Below, piece after piece: positions 51,248 to 61,131 of a DNA stretch of 64,000 nt. The notes beneath the pieces are model-generated. The model had not been told where the DNA came from. It was given only the letters and a program-made list of their open reading frames with translations, and did no database searches. This DNA is from Bacteroidota bacterium (GTDB lineage Bacteria; Bacteroidota; Bacteroidia; B-17B0; Aurantibacillaceae). The stretch covers positions 153,092 to 217,091 of the forward strand of contig JAJNDK010000010.1 of the NCBI GenBank assembly GCA_021156365.1, read 5' to 3'. A program made the position numbers and the translations under genes. How positions within the stretch are numbered: the stretch's first letter is position 1; every line of letters starts with the position of its first letter.

Positions 51248-52453
51248 TCAAAGCCCTTTCACTTCCACATAGTTCCCATACTTATTGATCATGCTTTTTG
51301 TGTCGTCGAATGCTTCCTTCATTTTTAGTTTCATGCTGTCGGTGATAACATCCGGAAGGAAATCGGGTTGTTCGCAGAGCTGGGCCGGGAAGATGATATG
51401 TGTTTTTAATTTTGGATTTTCGGCCCTGTATACCCAGGTAGGGACCATGTCTGCTTTTGTCACACTTACTTTATTGGTAGTGAAATTCTTTTTCACTTTC
51501 AGATTGAGGATCACTCCCGCATCGGTATAGCGCCAATACTGGTTGGAAATAAAATTGCCCAATGAATAAGCAATGAACACTGAATCGGGATTGCTGCCAT
51601 ATGGCTCTATATATTTTGTGGGGCCCACTACATGTGGATGTGCACCGATCACGAGATTGGCTCCTGCCTGCCATGCATAACGGACTGCATCTTTTTGCGC
51701 CTGCACCGGCTCTGCCCGGTTCTCGATCCCAAAATGATAGAAGACCAAAACCACATCACTACCTAATTCTTTTGCCTTTTTAACATCGTTTGTAATAGCA
51801 GTTGAATCGATCACATTGAGCATGTATTTATGATCTGCTTTCGGGTACGAACCATTCGTGCCATAGGTATAATTAATGACGGCAAGCTTTACTCCTTTGA
51901 TGTTCAGGATCCGTAGTGAATCATGATCGGACTTGCTGCTGTAGGTACCGGCATAAGGCAATCCGTTTTTTTTAATCACATTGATAGTCCGCAGGATCCC
52001 GTCTTCACCTGTATCCATGCTGTGGTTATTGGCAGTTACGAGAAAATCAAAACCGGCATCTTTCAATGCTGCGATGTATTCATCGGGCGAATTAAAAGCA
52101 GGATAACCTGCATATGGTTTGGAAGTTCCGGCCAGCGTAGTTTCCAGATTTCCGATCGTAACATCTGCTTCCGACAGGTATTTTTTTACATAGGCAAAAG
52201 AAGCGGTGAAGTCATACGTATCGTCCTGCTTTTTTGCATTTTTTGTTTGTGGCAAATGGCACATCAGGTCGCCGACAAAACTCAGGGAGATCTCTGCTAT
52301 ACTGTCTTCGGCAGGGAGTTTGGGCAAAAGGCTGCTTTTGATAACGAATTTGGCAGAAGGAGGCTGCGCACTGGTTACCATATAACAAAAGGAACTGAAG
52401 AGCAGGAAACTACTGCTTAGCAGCGCGATGGTCTTTGTATTTTTCTGCAACAT
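51248..52453 (-). CDS. CapA-family (poly-gamma-glutamate synthesis-type) metallophosphoesterase
   Basis: 401 residues from the ATG at 52451-52453 (MLQKNTKTIALL). A signal or anchor helix (about 8-28) is followed by the PGA_cap domain: LSFVGDLMCHLPQ, GNLETTLAGTSKPYAGYP, FLVTANNHSMDTGEDG, VVLVFYHFGIEN, LVIGAHPHVVGP and IAYSLGNFISNQ. These are the metal and substrate motifs of CapA/PgsA-type proteins. Since no PgsBC genes are near, a role in poly-glutamate synthesis is doubtful; a periplasmic phosphoesterase is the safer reading. It overlaps the SDR gene by 44 bp. Confidence 0.9.
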   Translation of the reverse strand: MLQKNTKTIALLSSSFLLFSSFCYMVTSAQPPSAKFVIKSSLLPKLPAEDSIAEISLSFVGDLMCHLPQTKNAKKQDDTYDFTASFAYVKKYLSEADVTIGNLETTLAGTSKPYAGYPAFNSPDEYIAALKDAGFDFLVTANNHSMDTGEDGILRTINVIKKNGLPYAGTYSSKSDHDSLRILNIKGVKLAVINYTYGTNGSYPKADHKYMLNVIDSTAITNDVKKAKELGSDVVLVFYHFGIENRAEPVQAQKDAVRYAWQAGANLVIGAHPHVVGPTKYIEPYGSNPDSVFIAYSLGNFISNQYWRYTDAGVILNLKVKKNFTTNKVSVTKADMVPTWVYRAENPKLKTHIIFPAQLCEQPDFLPDVITDSMKLKMKEAFDDTKSMINKYGNYVEVKGL

Positions 52454-53417
52454 ATTGAATAGTTTGTTCGATTGGTATAAAGGCATGGTTCAGAGCTTTT
52501 TGTATCTGATCACTGGAGAAATAATTTTTGTTCAGTCCTGCATCGATGGTGCTTTTGGTGATCCGCGGATGCGTCATGAACATGCGTTCCAGCATAGCCC
52601 CGGTTTTCAGCATCCACTTCCCGGCTTCAACACCTGGCAGCTTATTCCCAAAAGCAGTATGGAAGGCATCGAATATTTCTTTAAAGCTTTTATTGGCACT
52701 GCTTACTACAAATCGTTTGCCACTTATGTTCTTTTCCACCAGGCCGTACATGCATTTCACCACATCGCGCACATCTACAAAACCGGTGATCCCGCTGGTA
52801 TAAAACCGTGTTCCTTTATAACACTCTTCTATTATCCGGCTGCTGCTTTGTCCCCAGCAGCCCGCACCCAGCACCACCGAAGGGTTTACAATGGAAATAG
52901 TCAGACCCTCTTCTCCGGCTCTCCATACCTCGCGCTCGCCATTATACTTGCTGATAGCATACGCTCCGTTTTCCGGTGAGGATTTCCAGAAAACCGATTC
53001 GTCGATAATCGCTTTTTTATCATGATTGGGCATGGTGGCTATAGAGCTTACATGGCAAAAATGTTTTACACCAGCTTCGAGGCAGGCATTCACCATATTG
53101 GCGGTTCCTTCTGCATTCACCTGCAGAAGTTCTTTCAGTCTGTTCTCTTCGAAAGAGACAAGACCGGCACAATGATACACCTGTTCCACATTTTCAAGTG
53201 AATCGGTAATTGAAAAAATATCGGTGATATCTCCTTCTGCAAAACGAAGGCGGCCGAATTCTTTTTTATAGTCAGGCGTGTAAAATGAAAGTGCTTCTTC
53301 TATGTTTTGGGTGTTACTTACCGAACGTTTCAGTACCAATACATCTTTTCCCTGCATCAGCAAATGTGCGGTTAAATGAGAGCCTATCAAGCCAGTGGCG
53401 CCTGTAACTAAAATCAC
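52410..53417 (-). CDS. Extended SDR: NAD-dependent epimerase/dehydratase
   Basis: 335 residues from a GTG start (53415-53417). The Rossmann glycine motif is TGATGLIGSHL at 5-15. The catalytic pair is Y-x3-K in GAYAISKYNGE, with Ser in HVSSIAT. The C-terminal half (HAFIPIEQTIQYVAEKY) is the usual tail of this family. It may act on sugar nucleotides or on small carbonyl compounds; the 'NAD-dependent epimerase' label is generic. The gene runs 44 bp into capA-like and lies 4 bp after the PAP2-like gene, so the three form an operon. Confidence 0.9.
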   Translation of the reverse strand: MILVTGATGLIGSHLTAHLLMQGKDVLVLKRSVSNTQNIEEALSFYTPDYKKEFGRLRFAEGDITDIFSITDSLENVEQVYHCAGLVSFEENRLKELLQVNAEGTANMVNACLEAGVKHFCHVSSIATMPNHDKKAIIDESVFWKSSPENGAYAISKYNGEREVWRAGEEGLTISIVNPSVVLGAGCWGQSSSRIIEECYKGTRFYTSGITGFVDVRDVVKCMYGLVEKNISGKRFVVSSANKSFKEIFDAFHTAFGNKLPGVEAGKWMLKTGAMLERMFMTHPRITKSTIDAGLNKNYFSSDQIQKALNHAFIPIEQTIQYVAEKYKDHRAAKQ

Positions 53418-53421
53418 GATC

Positions 53422-54060
53422 TTAAAAAATGGTATGTAAGTTTATAATATAAGCTCCGATCAGCAGGAAAAATGTAGTAAGCATGCCTAAGGAAAATCCC
53501 ACATACACCTGTTTTGGTGTATGCGCATTCAACTCGAGTCTTGCAAAACCGGTAAGACCTGCAGCGAGTATGATAAAGCAGAACCACATCAGGAAATTCT
53601 GACCGAGAATAAGAGAAACAGCAAGTATGGAACCAGCCAGACCACCAATGCCCATCATGTGCGCACTGATCTTCCATTTCAGGTTGATGATGGCCGTAAG
53701 CAGTATCGTTGCTGCGGCTCCCACCAGGAAAGAAATGTAAATGCCGGGAATATGAAAATCCCTGATCAGGTATGCCATGCCCAGGTAAAACATGGACGTG
53801 ATAACGTAAGGGAAAGTGCGTTCTTTTCCATTGTCGAGGTAGAGCGAAGTGATCAGTTTTAGACGCTTGAGTACATACAGGTTAAAAACAGGCAAAAAAC
53901 AGGTAAATGAAATGGTCATAGCCAGCAGCAGCAATTTCACGTTCAGTGGAAAGAAATAGGAGAAGTAGTTTTTTGTGAACAGGAGAATGGAAAAGCCGTA
54001 GGCAGCTACGAACAAAGGATGAAAAATATACGAAATAACGGTTGCCAGAGGACTTTTCAT
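53422..54060 (-). CDS. PAP2-like integral membrane protein
   Basis: 212 residues from the ATG at 54058-54060 (MKSPLATVISYIF). Six hydrophobic segments. KISAHMMGIGGLAG and the segment GFARLELNAHTPKQVYVGF carry the His and Arg/His positions of PAP2-type phosphatases (SGH and R-x5-H-x3-D), although the last Asp is replaced (HTPKQV). It may dephosphorylate a lipid pyrophosphate, or be an inactive relative. First gene of the PAP2/SDR/CapA run. Confidence 0.75.
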   Translation of the reverse strand: MKSPLATVISYIFHPLFVAAYGFSILLFTKNYFSYFFPLNVKLLLLAMTISFTCFLPVFNLYVLKRLKLITSLYLDNGKERTFPYVITSMFYLGMAYLIRDFHIPGIYISFLVGAAATILLTAIINLKWKISAHMMGIGGLAGSILAVSLILGQNFLMWFCFIILAAGLTGFARLELNAHTPKQVYVGFSLGMLTTFFLLIGAYIINLHTIF

Positions 54061-54131
54061 ATGCGATAAAGGTACACAGAAAAAGTCAAAGACAGAGGCC
54101 AATATTCAAATTTTGTTAGTGTCCGGAGCCT

Positions 54132-54533
54132 TCAAAACCGGGTGATCTGCGTATTCAGCCACTCTATTGCCTCTCCCTTCGTACGGAACGCTTTTGCGGG
54201 AGAGTCGTTGTTTCGGTCAGACACAAAAATGGCAGCTAACATCCGTTGTATGCGCGAATGCAGCACATAGGCCCGGGCGCCGGAAAAGGAAAGAGCTCCG
54301 CGTGTGGAAAAATAGCTGAGCGCTGCCGAATCGAACATGCTGTTTTTTTGGGCAATGAAAAGAAAAGGATAAGGCCGGGCTGAACAGAAAGATCTCATGC
54401 ATTCTATGCCTTCCTTTAATTCATTTACCGAATAGGTATGGTCCCTGCCATTTACCTGGACAATGCCATCCTCCCGCATAAAAAACAGGGAGTGGCCGAG
54501 GTCGATCTGTATATTTTCTTCTTTCGTGCTCAT
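54132..54533 (-). CDS. Small STAS/SpoIIAA-like protein after the two-component system
   Basis: 133 residues. FFMREDGIVQVNGRDHTYS opens a beta-alpha domain, and the central PYPFLFIAQKNSMFDSAALSYF with AYVLHSRIQRML resembles STAS/SpoIIAA-like folds found in Bacteroidota as short unknown proteins. It begins in an ATGA overlap with the response-regulator gene and is last in that operon. Linkage suggests it modulates or is controlled by the LytTR system. No enzyme motif. Confidence 0.6.
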   Translation of the reverse strand: MSTKEENIQIDLGHSLFFMREDGIVQVNGRDHTYSVNELKEGIECMRSFCSARPYPFLFIAQKNSMFDSAALSYFSTRGALSFSGARAYVLHSRIQRMLAAIFVSDRNNDSPAKAFRTKGEAIEWLNTQITRF

Positions 54534-55237
54534 ATCGAATCAATGAATAAAGTAAATTCTTTGATGCGGCGTTGTGAAACGGGGATCTCATTTCCGTTGC
54601 TCATGATCAGGCGTCCGCTTCTTCCTTTTTCAAATTTTTTGATCTTTTTGCAATTGATGATATAGGAGTGATGTGTCCGAAAAAAAATAGCTTTATCCAG
54701 CTGCTTTTCATACTCCCCGATATTTTTGGAAGACAGCATTTTTTTATGCTCGCAGACCACGTTGGTATAGGTACCATCGGCTTCGAAATACAGGATGTCG
54801 TTTTCCGGCAGGTATTCTATTCCGATCGAAGTATTGATAGGGAAGGTTTGATCTTTTCGTAAGGGTGCGGATCGTGTGTTTATGCGGTCGATGCATTTTT
54901 TCATGCCGGTGGCAAACTCATTGGCTTTGATCGGTTTCAGGATGTAATCACTGGCATCATTTTTAATGGCATCTATGGCATATTGATTAAAAGCGGTAAT
55001 AAAGATGAGCTCAAAATTCCTGTTCTTTATCCCTTTCAGCACATCGAAGCCGGTTCCCCCGAGGATCTGTATATCCAGCAGCACCAGGTCCGGCTTGTGT
55101 AAATTAATAGCCTCCACAGCGCCCGACACGGTACTTTCGGTGGCCACAACCATTGTTTCCGGAAAATTTTCCGAAAGATGTTTCTTCAACAATTCCTGCC
55201 CGAAATATTCATCTTCAACTATAATTGTACGTATCAT
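54530..55237 (-). CDS. LytTR-family response regulator
   Basis: 235 residues. Receiver domain with acidic pocket VEDE at 7-10, phospho-acceptor Asp55 in DLVLLDIQILGGTGFD, Thr in IFITAFNQYA and Lys in YILKPIKA. A LytTR DNA-binding domain follows from about 140 (ILYFEADGTYTNVVC, FFRTHHSYIINCKKI). The overlap of 23 bp with the sensor kinase gene and 4 bp with the STAS-like gene shows an operon. It binds direct repeats upstream of target genes when phosphorylated. The target genes are not evident. Confidence 0.95.
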   Translation of the reverse strand: MIRTIIVEDEYFGQELLKKHLSENFPETMVVATESTVSGAVEAINLHKPDLVLLDIQILGGTGFDVLKGIKNRNFELIFITAFNQYAIDAIKNDASDYILKPIKANEFATGMKKCIDRINTRSAPLRKDQTFPINTSIGIEYLPENDILYFEADGTYTNVVCEHKKMLSSKNIGEYEKQLDKAIFFRTHHSYIINCKKIKKFEKGRSGRLIMSNGNEIPVSQRRIKEFTLFIDSI

Positions 55238-58148
55238 TTATTTCTTCGATGTTTATTACTACCATTGTTCCACGGGCCTTTCCCGTATAATCTTTTTTAT
55301 CCACTATTTCGATCGATATTTCTTTTCCGTAAGATTCCTTTTTTATGGCGATCCGTTCCAGCACATTGGAGATCCCCTTCGATTCGTGCGTGAGAAAATC
55401 GGCTTTCATTTCTCCGGCTTTTTTCCGGCCAATTCCGTCATCATCGATAATGCAGCAAATAATATTGTTACTGTGCCTGAATGTAATATGTAAATTACAA
55501 TATTCCTCCGAAGTGGCAAAACCATGTTTGATCGCATTCTCCACGAAGGGCTGAATGATGAATGTCGGGATTAGCTTGGCACCGATGTCTTCATCAGCTT
55601 CTATTGTATACGAAAAGCGGTTATTCATACGTATGCTTTCCAGACCGATGTATGCCTGAAGCATAGCGATCTCATCGGCTATGGAAATGAATTTTTCATC
55701 GCTGTATATCATTACCTTTCTCAGCAGGAAAGAAAAATTATCAATAAACTCGTCGGCACGTTTTATATCTTCTGTATTCAGAAAGTATTTCAGGCTGTTG
55801 AGCGAATTAAAAATAAAATGTGGGTTCATCTGTGCCAGAAGCACATTCAGCTCAAGCTCAGCGATCCTTCTTTTTGCTTTTTCTTTTTCTACCTGTTTTT
55901 TTCTGACGGCTTTGATGCGGATAAAAGTGATCAGGAACACCAGGAGGGAAATGATGATAACAAAAGCAATTTTAAACCACAGCGTTTCATAGAAATAAGG
56001 AAGGATCTCGAATGAGTAGTTGGCTGTAGCAGGATCCCTGTCGTTGAATGCATCGATGGCCCTTACTGAAAAAGTGTATTTGCCGGGAGGCAGCATTCTG
56101 AAATTAATGGTGGCATTTTTCTGCAATTGGCTCCAGCCGGCAGCCTGTGCGCCATCCAGCTTGTACTGATAATATACATTGTATTTATTGGAGTAGTTAA
56201 CGCAGGAAAAACTGAATTGAAGTGAATAGGTCTCCCGCTGAAATACAGTACTCTTTATAGTTTTCAAAGTATCATTAATGATGATTTCATCAATGGTCGG
56301 GACCAGTTTTCTGAACGTGGATTCCTCCGGTATAAGTGCGACCGCTCCCTGCAGGGCAGGAAAATAAAAATGCCCGCCTTTTGTTCGCAGGAAATTGTTC
56401 TGGAAGCCGCCATTGAATTCGGTATTCAATATTCCGGCTTCTTCTCCATAATAAAAAGGAACGAGATAGTTCAGCTTCCGGTAATAAAAAGAATCGAGGT
56501 CCGTTTTTTTTATTCTCCACAAACCGTGGTTGGATGTAATGAACAGATATCCATACCCGTCCTGCGCCAGGCAAAATACATCCCTGTGCAGTCTGGCATT
56601 TTTGATCTTATTGATATTGGTAAGCCGGCCTTTGTGAAAACAATACAACCCACCATCATAGGTGCCGATCCATAACTTACCTTCTTCATCCTCAAGAAAC
56701 GATCGTACCTGTTTCCCTTCCAGGCCCATTGCAGCGCTTATATGCTTAACAATGCGGTCCTGCTTATCCACTATAAAAACGCCATCATTGGTTCCGATGC
56801 AGATCTGTTTGTTCCTCAACTCGTAAAAAGTGATCACCTGCGCCTTTATTTCTTTCTCAAAAACAGTCCGGATGCCGGCTGCTGAAGTTCCCCGGGCAAT
56901 ACCATAGCCGGTACCCACCCATATATTTCCCCTGCTATCCCGGAATACGCTGTGAACGCTGTTGTCTGGTAATTCCGGCATTTGCAGGCTATCCATGAGC
57001 TTTTTGCCTTTCAGTAATTTGAGGCCTGCACCCCAGGTCCCGGCATAGAGTATTCCATCGATCTCTGTGAGGGAGGCATACGAACCCATTTCTACTGTGA
57101 GCGGATATATCGTGTCGATACCCATCCTTAACAGAATTCCATTGCTTTCTGCTAATAGCACTTCTCCGTTCTTTGTTTGTATAATAGAGTTGGGAGAAGA
57201 AGTACGGCTGAATCCCTGGCGGGCGGCATAACTGTAACAATTCTTGAACTGGAGCTTAAGTAAACCTTTCTCGCCCGTTCCAACAAACAAACAATCCTCA
57301 CTCTTATTGTAGTACAATGAATACAGGTAAACGGAAGGCATTGTTTGTTTGTCGTAATGATCCGTATATCCGTCGGAAATCTCATAGAGTCCTTGTGTGG
57401 TGGCAACAAAGACCGCATAGTCCTCCACAAACTCAAGGTCAAGGCAGCGGTTATCTATAGCCGGGTTATTGATGGAAAAGACTTTGCTTATTGTATCACC
57501 TATCAGCCACAGATCTGCGGTGGATAATGCATAGATCTGATCGGTATTGGGATCCACCTTTATTTTTTCAAACTGTCCGTTCAGCAGTTTGATGCATTTT
57601 GCCGAAATGGGGTCATACCTGTACAGCCCTTCTAAGTTGCCTATCAGCAATCCTTTTTTTGTATACAGGACGCACTTGGGCAGGTTCAGGCCAGTGGACA
57701 CAACCTGTTTAAAATGAAAGCCGGGTATGCCGGCAGCAAAGATATTGCCATCAGGTGCGACGCAGAATATGCTGTCATCCTTTGTATAATAAGCAAGATA
57801 GTTGCCAAGCGATTTATAATACGGATAAATAACGTGAGGTTTGCTTTGCTCTCCTCTGCCAATCAGCAGTTCATTCTTTTCGTCCCAATAAAGATGAGTG
57901 TATATGAACTTTTTGTATTTCACATCGCTGTCGAGCTCCTTGAATTCCGACCCGTTGAAAAGTACGATCCCGTTTGCCGTGGATAAAATAAGCTCCCCGC
58001 TCTTTTTACTGAAAATATCTATTACCTGGCTTTGAGGCAAACCATGTTTGGTGGAGTATTGAGTAATGGTAAAAGAGTTTTTAAGATCGAGACTTTGTTC
58101 AACGAGTGAACCAAAACCCTGTGCATGGGAAAAAAGCCGGCAGGCCAT
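55215..58148 (-). CDS. Sensor histidine kinase with periplasmic beta-propeller (LytS/YpdA type)
   Basis: 977 residues from the only ATG (58146-58148). Residues 30-620 are propeller blades of the Reg_prop type (FTITQYSTKHGLPQSQVIDI, GNIWVGTGYGIARG, GKLWIGTYDGGLYCF). A Y_Y_Y domain follows (KYTFSVRAIDAFNDRDPATA) and then a membrane helix at about 720-740. The kinase core has the phospho-acceptor His777 in QMNPHFIFNSLNSL and the N-box FVENAIKHG. The N-terminus MACRLFSHAQG is too short for a signal peptide. Twelve more codons upstream (IKHRVYIFSFF) complete a perfect signal but contain no ATG, GTG or TTG. Confidence 0.93.
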   Translation of the reverse strand: MACRLFSHAQGFGSLVEQSLDLKNSFTITQYSTKHGLPQSQVIDIFSKKSGELILSTANGIVLFNGSEFKELDSDVKYKKFIYTHLYWDEKNELLIGRGEQSKPHVIYPYYKSLGNYLAYYTKDDSIFCVAPDGNIFAAGIPGFHFKQVVSTGLNLPKCVLYTKKGLLIGNLEGLYRYDPISAKCIKLLNGQFEKIKVDPNTDQIYALSTADLWLIGDTISKVFSINNPAIDNRCLDLEFVEDYAVFVATTQGLYEISDGYTDHYDKQTMPSVYLYSLYYNKSEDCLFVGTGEKGLLKLQFKNCYSYAARQGFSRTSSPNSIIQTKNGEVLLAESNGILLRMGIDTIYPLTVEMGSYASLTEIDGILYAGTWGAGLKLLKGKKLMDSLQMPELPDNSVHSVFRDSRGNIWVGTGYGIARGTSAAGIRTVFEKEIKAQVITFYELRNKQICIGTNDGVFIVDKQDRIVKHISAAMGLEGKQVRSFLEDEEGKLWIGTYDGGLYCFHKGRLTNINKIKNARLHRDVFCLAQDGYGYLFITSNHGLWRIKKTDLDSFYYRKLNYLVPFYYGEEAGILNTEFNGGFQNNFLRTKGGHFYFPALQGAVALIPEESTFRKLVPTIDEIIINDTLKTIKSTVFQRETYSLQFSFSCVNYSNKYNVYYQYKLDGAQAAGWSQLQKNATINFRMLPPGKYTFSVRAIDAFNDRDPATANYSFEILPYFYETLWFKIAFVIIISLLVFLITFIRIKAVRKKQVEKEKAKRRIAELELNVLLAQMNPHFIFNSLNSLKYFLNTEDIKRADEFIDNFSFLLRKVMIYSDEKFISIADEIAMLQAYIGLESIRMNNRFSYTIEADEDIGAKLIPTFIIQPFVENAIKHGFATSEEYCNLHITFRHSNNIICCIIDDDGIGRKKAGEMKADFLTHESKGISNVLERIAIKKESYGKEISIEIVDKKDYTGKARGTMVVINIEEINDTYNYS

Positions 58149-58184
58149 AAAAAATGAAAATATGTATACCCGGTGCTTGATACT

Positions 58185-58542
58185 CTATTTTTGTCAAAAT
58201 TACATAATCGGACATTGGCTTTCTGGTTGCTCACCTGCAAAACCAAGGTATGCATTCTTTTTCTTAACGATTGCTTTACATTGTGCATGGAAAATATAGA
58301 CAAAAAGCAATACAACAGGAAAAAAAATGGACAAAGGTACATTTTACAGGGCTAAAACAGAAGAATCTCCGGGTAAAAAACAGCTGCCGAAACTTTCAAA
58401 ATACCAGTGAAATCAGGTAATTCAGTCGGTTTACTCACTTATGTCCTAAAACGACTCATCCGTTAAGTTTTCAATTTTTAACAAATCAAACCGTCTAAAT
58501 TTGCTTTGCTTTTTAACGGGCACTCAGACCAATACAATTTAC
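58185..58542 (+). promoter_or_regulatory. Intergenic region with the promoter of the 116-residue gene
   Basis: About 360 bases between the sensor kinase and the next rightward gene. TAAATTTG at 58496-58503 matches the TAnnTTTG -7 element, 40 bases before the ATG at 58543. No TTTG is found at -33. The remainder shows no reading frame I trust. Confidence 0.4.
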
Positions 58543-58893
58543 ATGACAAAAACAACCCTTCTTTTTTTATTGAGCTTTTTCTTCTTAAATGGAACAGCTG
58601 CACTCGCGCAGGAAGCAAACAAAACCAAAAACGATCCGGAACTGATACTGAAACAAGCCGATAATTACGGTGAAAAAGTAGTGCAGATTTCCTTTGACGG
58701 CGTTGACGCCAGCATCGGGCAATTAGAGATCACAGACAATACCAACAGAGTTCTGAAACTGATCCCGGAATTCGAAATTGTAAAAACACCCTATTATTCA
58801 GCTATAAATGTAGCCGAATTTAAAAGCGGTGAGTACACGTTTACATTAAAAACCAAAATACATTCCTATTCAACCACTATAACTATTCAATAA
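58543..58893 (+). CDS. Small secreted protein, first gene of the adhesin operon
   Basis: 116 residues from the ATG at 58543 (MTKTTLLFLLSFF). A signal peptide ends at AALAQ (about residue 21). The mature part is beta-rich (VVQISFDGVDASIGQLEI, EFKSGEYTFTLKT), similar to the short Ig-like sheet at the C-terminus of secreted Bacteroidota proteins, where a GxYxxxI strand is also seen. No specific function. It precedes the giant adhesin gene by 6 bp, so the two are cotranscribed; it could be a periplasmic helper or a surface subunit. Confidence 0.7.
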   Translation: MTKTTLLFLLSFFFLNGTAALAQEANKTKNDPELILKQADNYGEKVVQISFDGVDASIGQLEITDNTNRVLKLIPEFEIVKTPYYSAINVAEFKSGEYTFTLKTKIHSYSTTITIQ

Positions 58894-58899
58894 CATCGT

Positions 58900-61131
58900 A
58901 TGAAAAAGTCTTATTTAGCTTTCTTATTCTTCTTAACAGTAACGGTTGGTGTGTCCCAGGTGATCACACCTTTTTCCATAGCGAGCCAGTTCACTCAAAA
59001 AGGAGGTATCCGTTTTGTTGCAAATACAGTAGTAACCTGCAGTGGTCCTGGTTGTGCTGCGGGCAGGGTTGAAGTACCGCCCGCAGGAACCTCTACTGAT
59101 AATGGTTTCACGGCAGCTTATGTGGATATTGACGCGGACGGGACAACCTTTTCCTCTTCCTCCGATAGTCTTACACTGCCTCTTTGTAGCGAGATCTCCT
59201 GGGCAGGTTTGTACTGGGGTGGTGAAATGACCAATGCAGGAGCCAACTATGCAACACGCAACCAGGTAAAACTGAAAGTCAACAACGGTACATACCTGAA
59301 TCTGACTGCGGATAACTTACAGGACAATAATATAGGTTTCGACACCTACCATTGTTTCAAGGATGTTACCCCTATTGTGCAGGCTGCCGGGACCAATGCC
59401 CGTTTTACAGTGGCTAACGTTGCCGCCCGTGTAGGCGGAACGAACCGTTTCGGTGGATGGAGCATTGTGATCATTTACAAAAATGACCTGCAACCGATGC
59501 GAAATCTTACCGTGTTCAACGGTTTGTCCAACGTATCAGGCGGCAATCCCATAACGGATATTACCGTGAGCGGCTTTTTAACGCCTTTGAGTGGTCCCGT
59601 TACTTTCGAGCTCGGTGCGATTACCTACGACGGTGATCGCTCTTCTACAGGTGATCAGTTAATGTTCAACGGAGGCAGCGGATTTGTAAATATCTCCGAT
59701 GCAGTGAACCCGCTCAATGACATCTTTAATAGTACATACTCTTACAATGGTGTGCAAAAGACAACACCCTTCATCAATCCGGGCTATACAAACTCATTGG
59801 GATTTGATGCGGATATCTTTGTACCTAATAATGCTGCCAAAAACTATATCGGGAACAGCGCCACATCCGCTACCATGCGTATGACCACCGGTGGAGAAAC
59901 TTTCCTTACGCAGGTGGCCACCATGGCTATTGACGTATACGAACCGGATCTGCGTTCGGCAGTGCGCGTAGTGGATCTCAACGGCGGATCTGTTCTGCCG
60001 GGTGATATTCTCGAATATACGGTTGTTGGAAAGAACATAGGTTCTGATCCTTCCGTAAATACATTTATCACTGATACCCTTGAATACAACGCCGTTTATG
60101 TTCCGGGATCCCTCTCTGTTACTTATGGCCCGAATGCCGGTGCAAAAACCGATGCTGCCGGGGATGACCAGTTTGAATATATCGCTGCTCAACGTGTGAT
60201 CAGGGTACGTGTGGGAACAGGCGCCAACGCTGTTTCCGGCGGACAAGTGAACAATTCGTCATTAGGGATTGACAGTACGCAGTTCAAGTTCAGGGCAATG
60301 GCAACTACGGATTGTATCGTTCTGCAATGTGACAATATCATCAATAACAGAGCTTATATTTTCGGTACGGGTAATGTATCGGGCAATACCTGGTCGAACG
60401 GTAGTAATCCGGGTATCTTCGATATCAACGGATGTCCTATTCCCGGCACAACCGCAACACCGATCAGCGCTGCTTCCTGTTTGCCTCCTTCCGCTGGCAG
60501 CAACTCCCCGGTTTGCACGGGAAGTACGATCAGTCTTACTTCTTCTCCAAGCTCTTCCGTTGCAACTTATTCGTGGACGGGGCCTGGAGGATTTGTTTCT
60601 ACGGCAGCCAACCCAAACCGTGCAAATGCTACTGTAGCCATGGCCGGAACTTATACCTGCGTCATTTCGATACCGTCCAGCTCATGTTCCTATACAGTTA
60701 CTACGGTCGTAGTAGTGAATGTGAGACCAGCGACTCCTGCGCCTTCCAGCAATACGCCGGTTTGTACAGGAAATACGATCAACTTAAGTACAGCTGCCGT
60801 TGCAGGTGCTACGTATAGCTGGACCGGACCATCTGCTTTTGCTTCGGCACTTCAGAATCCGACACGCCCAAATGCAACTGTTGCTATGGCAGGTACCTAT
60901 TCGGTGACAGTGACAGCCAACGGTTGTACAAGTGCAGTAGGGACAACAGCAGTAGTTGTTAACGCAACACCAGCTACTCCGGCTGCCTCCAGTAACACCC
61001 CGGTTTGTACAGGCAATACAATTGGCAGGTACCTATTCGGTAACTGTTACCACAAACGGTTGTACGAGTGCAGTAGGAACAACGGCTGTAGTTGTCAATA
61101 CTACTCCAGCTACTCCAACTGCCTCCAGTAA
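58900..61131 (+). CDS. Giant Ig-repeat adhesin, N-terminal part before a frameshift
   Basis: 743 codons. Signal peptide (to VGVSQ, about residue 20). Residues 20-350 form a domain opening with SIASQFTQKGGIRFVANTVV; its relatives sit at the start of large Bacteroidota surface proteins. A DUF11-like domain follows (DILEYTVVGKNIGSDPSVNT to about 480). From about residue 535 the 81-residue Ig-like repeats start. At about 61022 the frame changes inside a shortened repeat unit, giving an unrelated tail (GRYLFGNCYHKRLYEC) and a stop at 61129-61131. The repeat frame continues beyond in the +1 frame. As read, the product lacks any sorting signal. Confidence 0.85.
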   Translation: MKKSYLAFLFFLTVTVGVSQVITPFSIASQFTQKGGIRFVANTVVTCSGPGCAAGRVEVPPAGTSTDNGFTAAYVDIDADGTTFSSSSDSLTLPLCSEISWAGLYWGGEMTNAGANYATRNQVKLKVNNGTYLNLTADNLQDNNIGFDTYHCFKDVTPIVQAAGTNARFTVANVAARVGGTNRFGGWSIVIIYKNDLQPMRNLTVFNGLSNVSGGNPITDITVSGFLTPLSGPVTFELGAITYDGDRSSTGDQLMFNGGSGFVNISDAVNPLNDIFNSTYSYNGVQKTTPFINPGYTNSLGFDADIFVPNNAAKNYIGNSATSATMRMTTGGETFLTQVATMAIDVYEPDLRSAVRVVDLNGGSVLPGDILEYTVVGKNIGSDPSVNTFITDTLEYNAVYVPGSLSVTYGPNAGAKTDAAGDDQFEYIAAQRVIRVRVGTGANAVSGGQVNNSSLGIDSTQFKFRAMATTDCIVLQCDNIINNRAYIFGTGNVSGNTWSNGSNPGIFDINGCPIPGTTATPISAASCLPPSAGSNSPVCTGSTISLTSSPSSSVATYSWTGPGGFVSTAANPNRANATVAMAGTYTCVISIPSSSCSYTVTTVVVVNVRPATPAPSSNTPVCTGNTINLSTAAVAGATYSWTGPSAFASALQNPTRPNATVAMAGTYSVTVTANGCTSAVGTTAVVVNATPATPAASSNTPVCTGNTIGRYLFGNCYHKRLYECSRNNGCSCQYYSSYSNCLQ

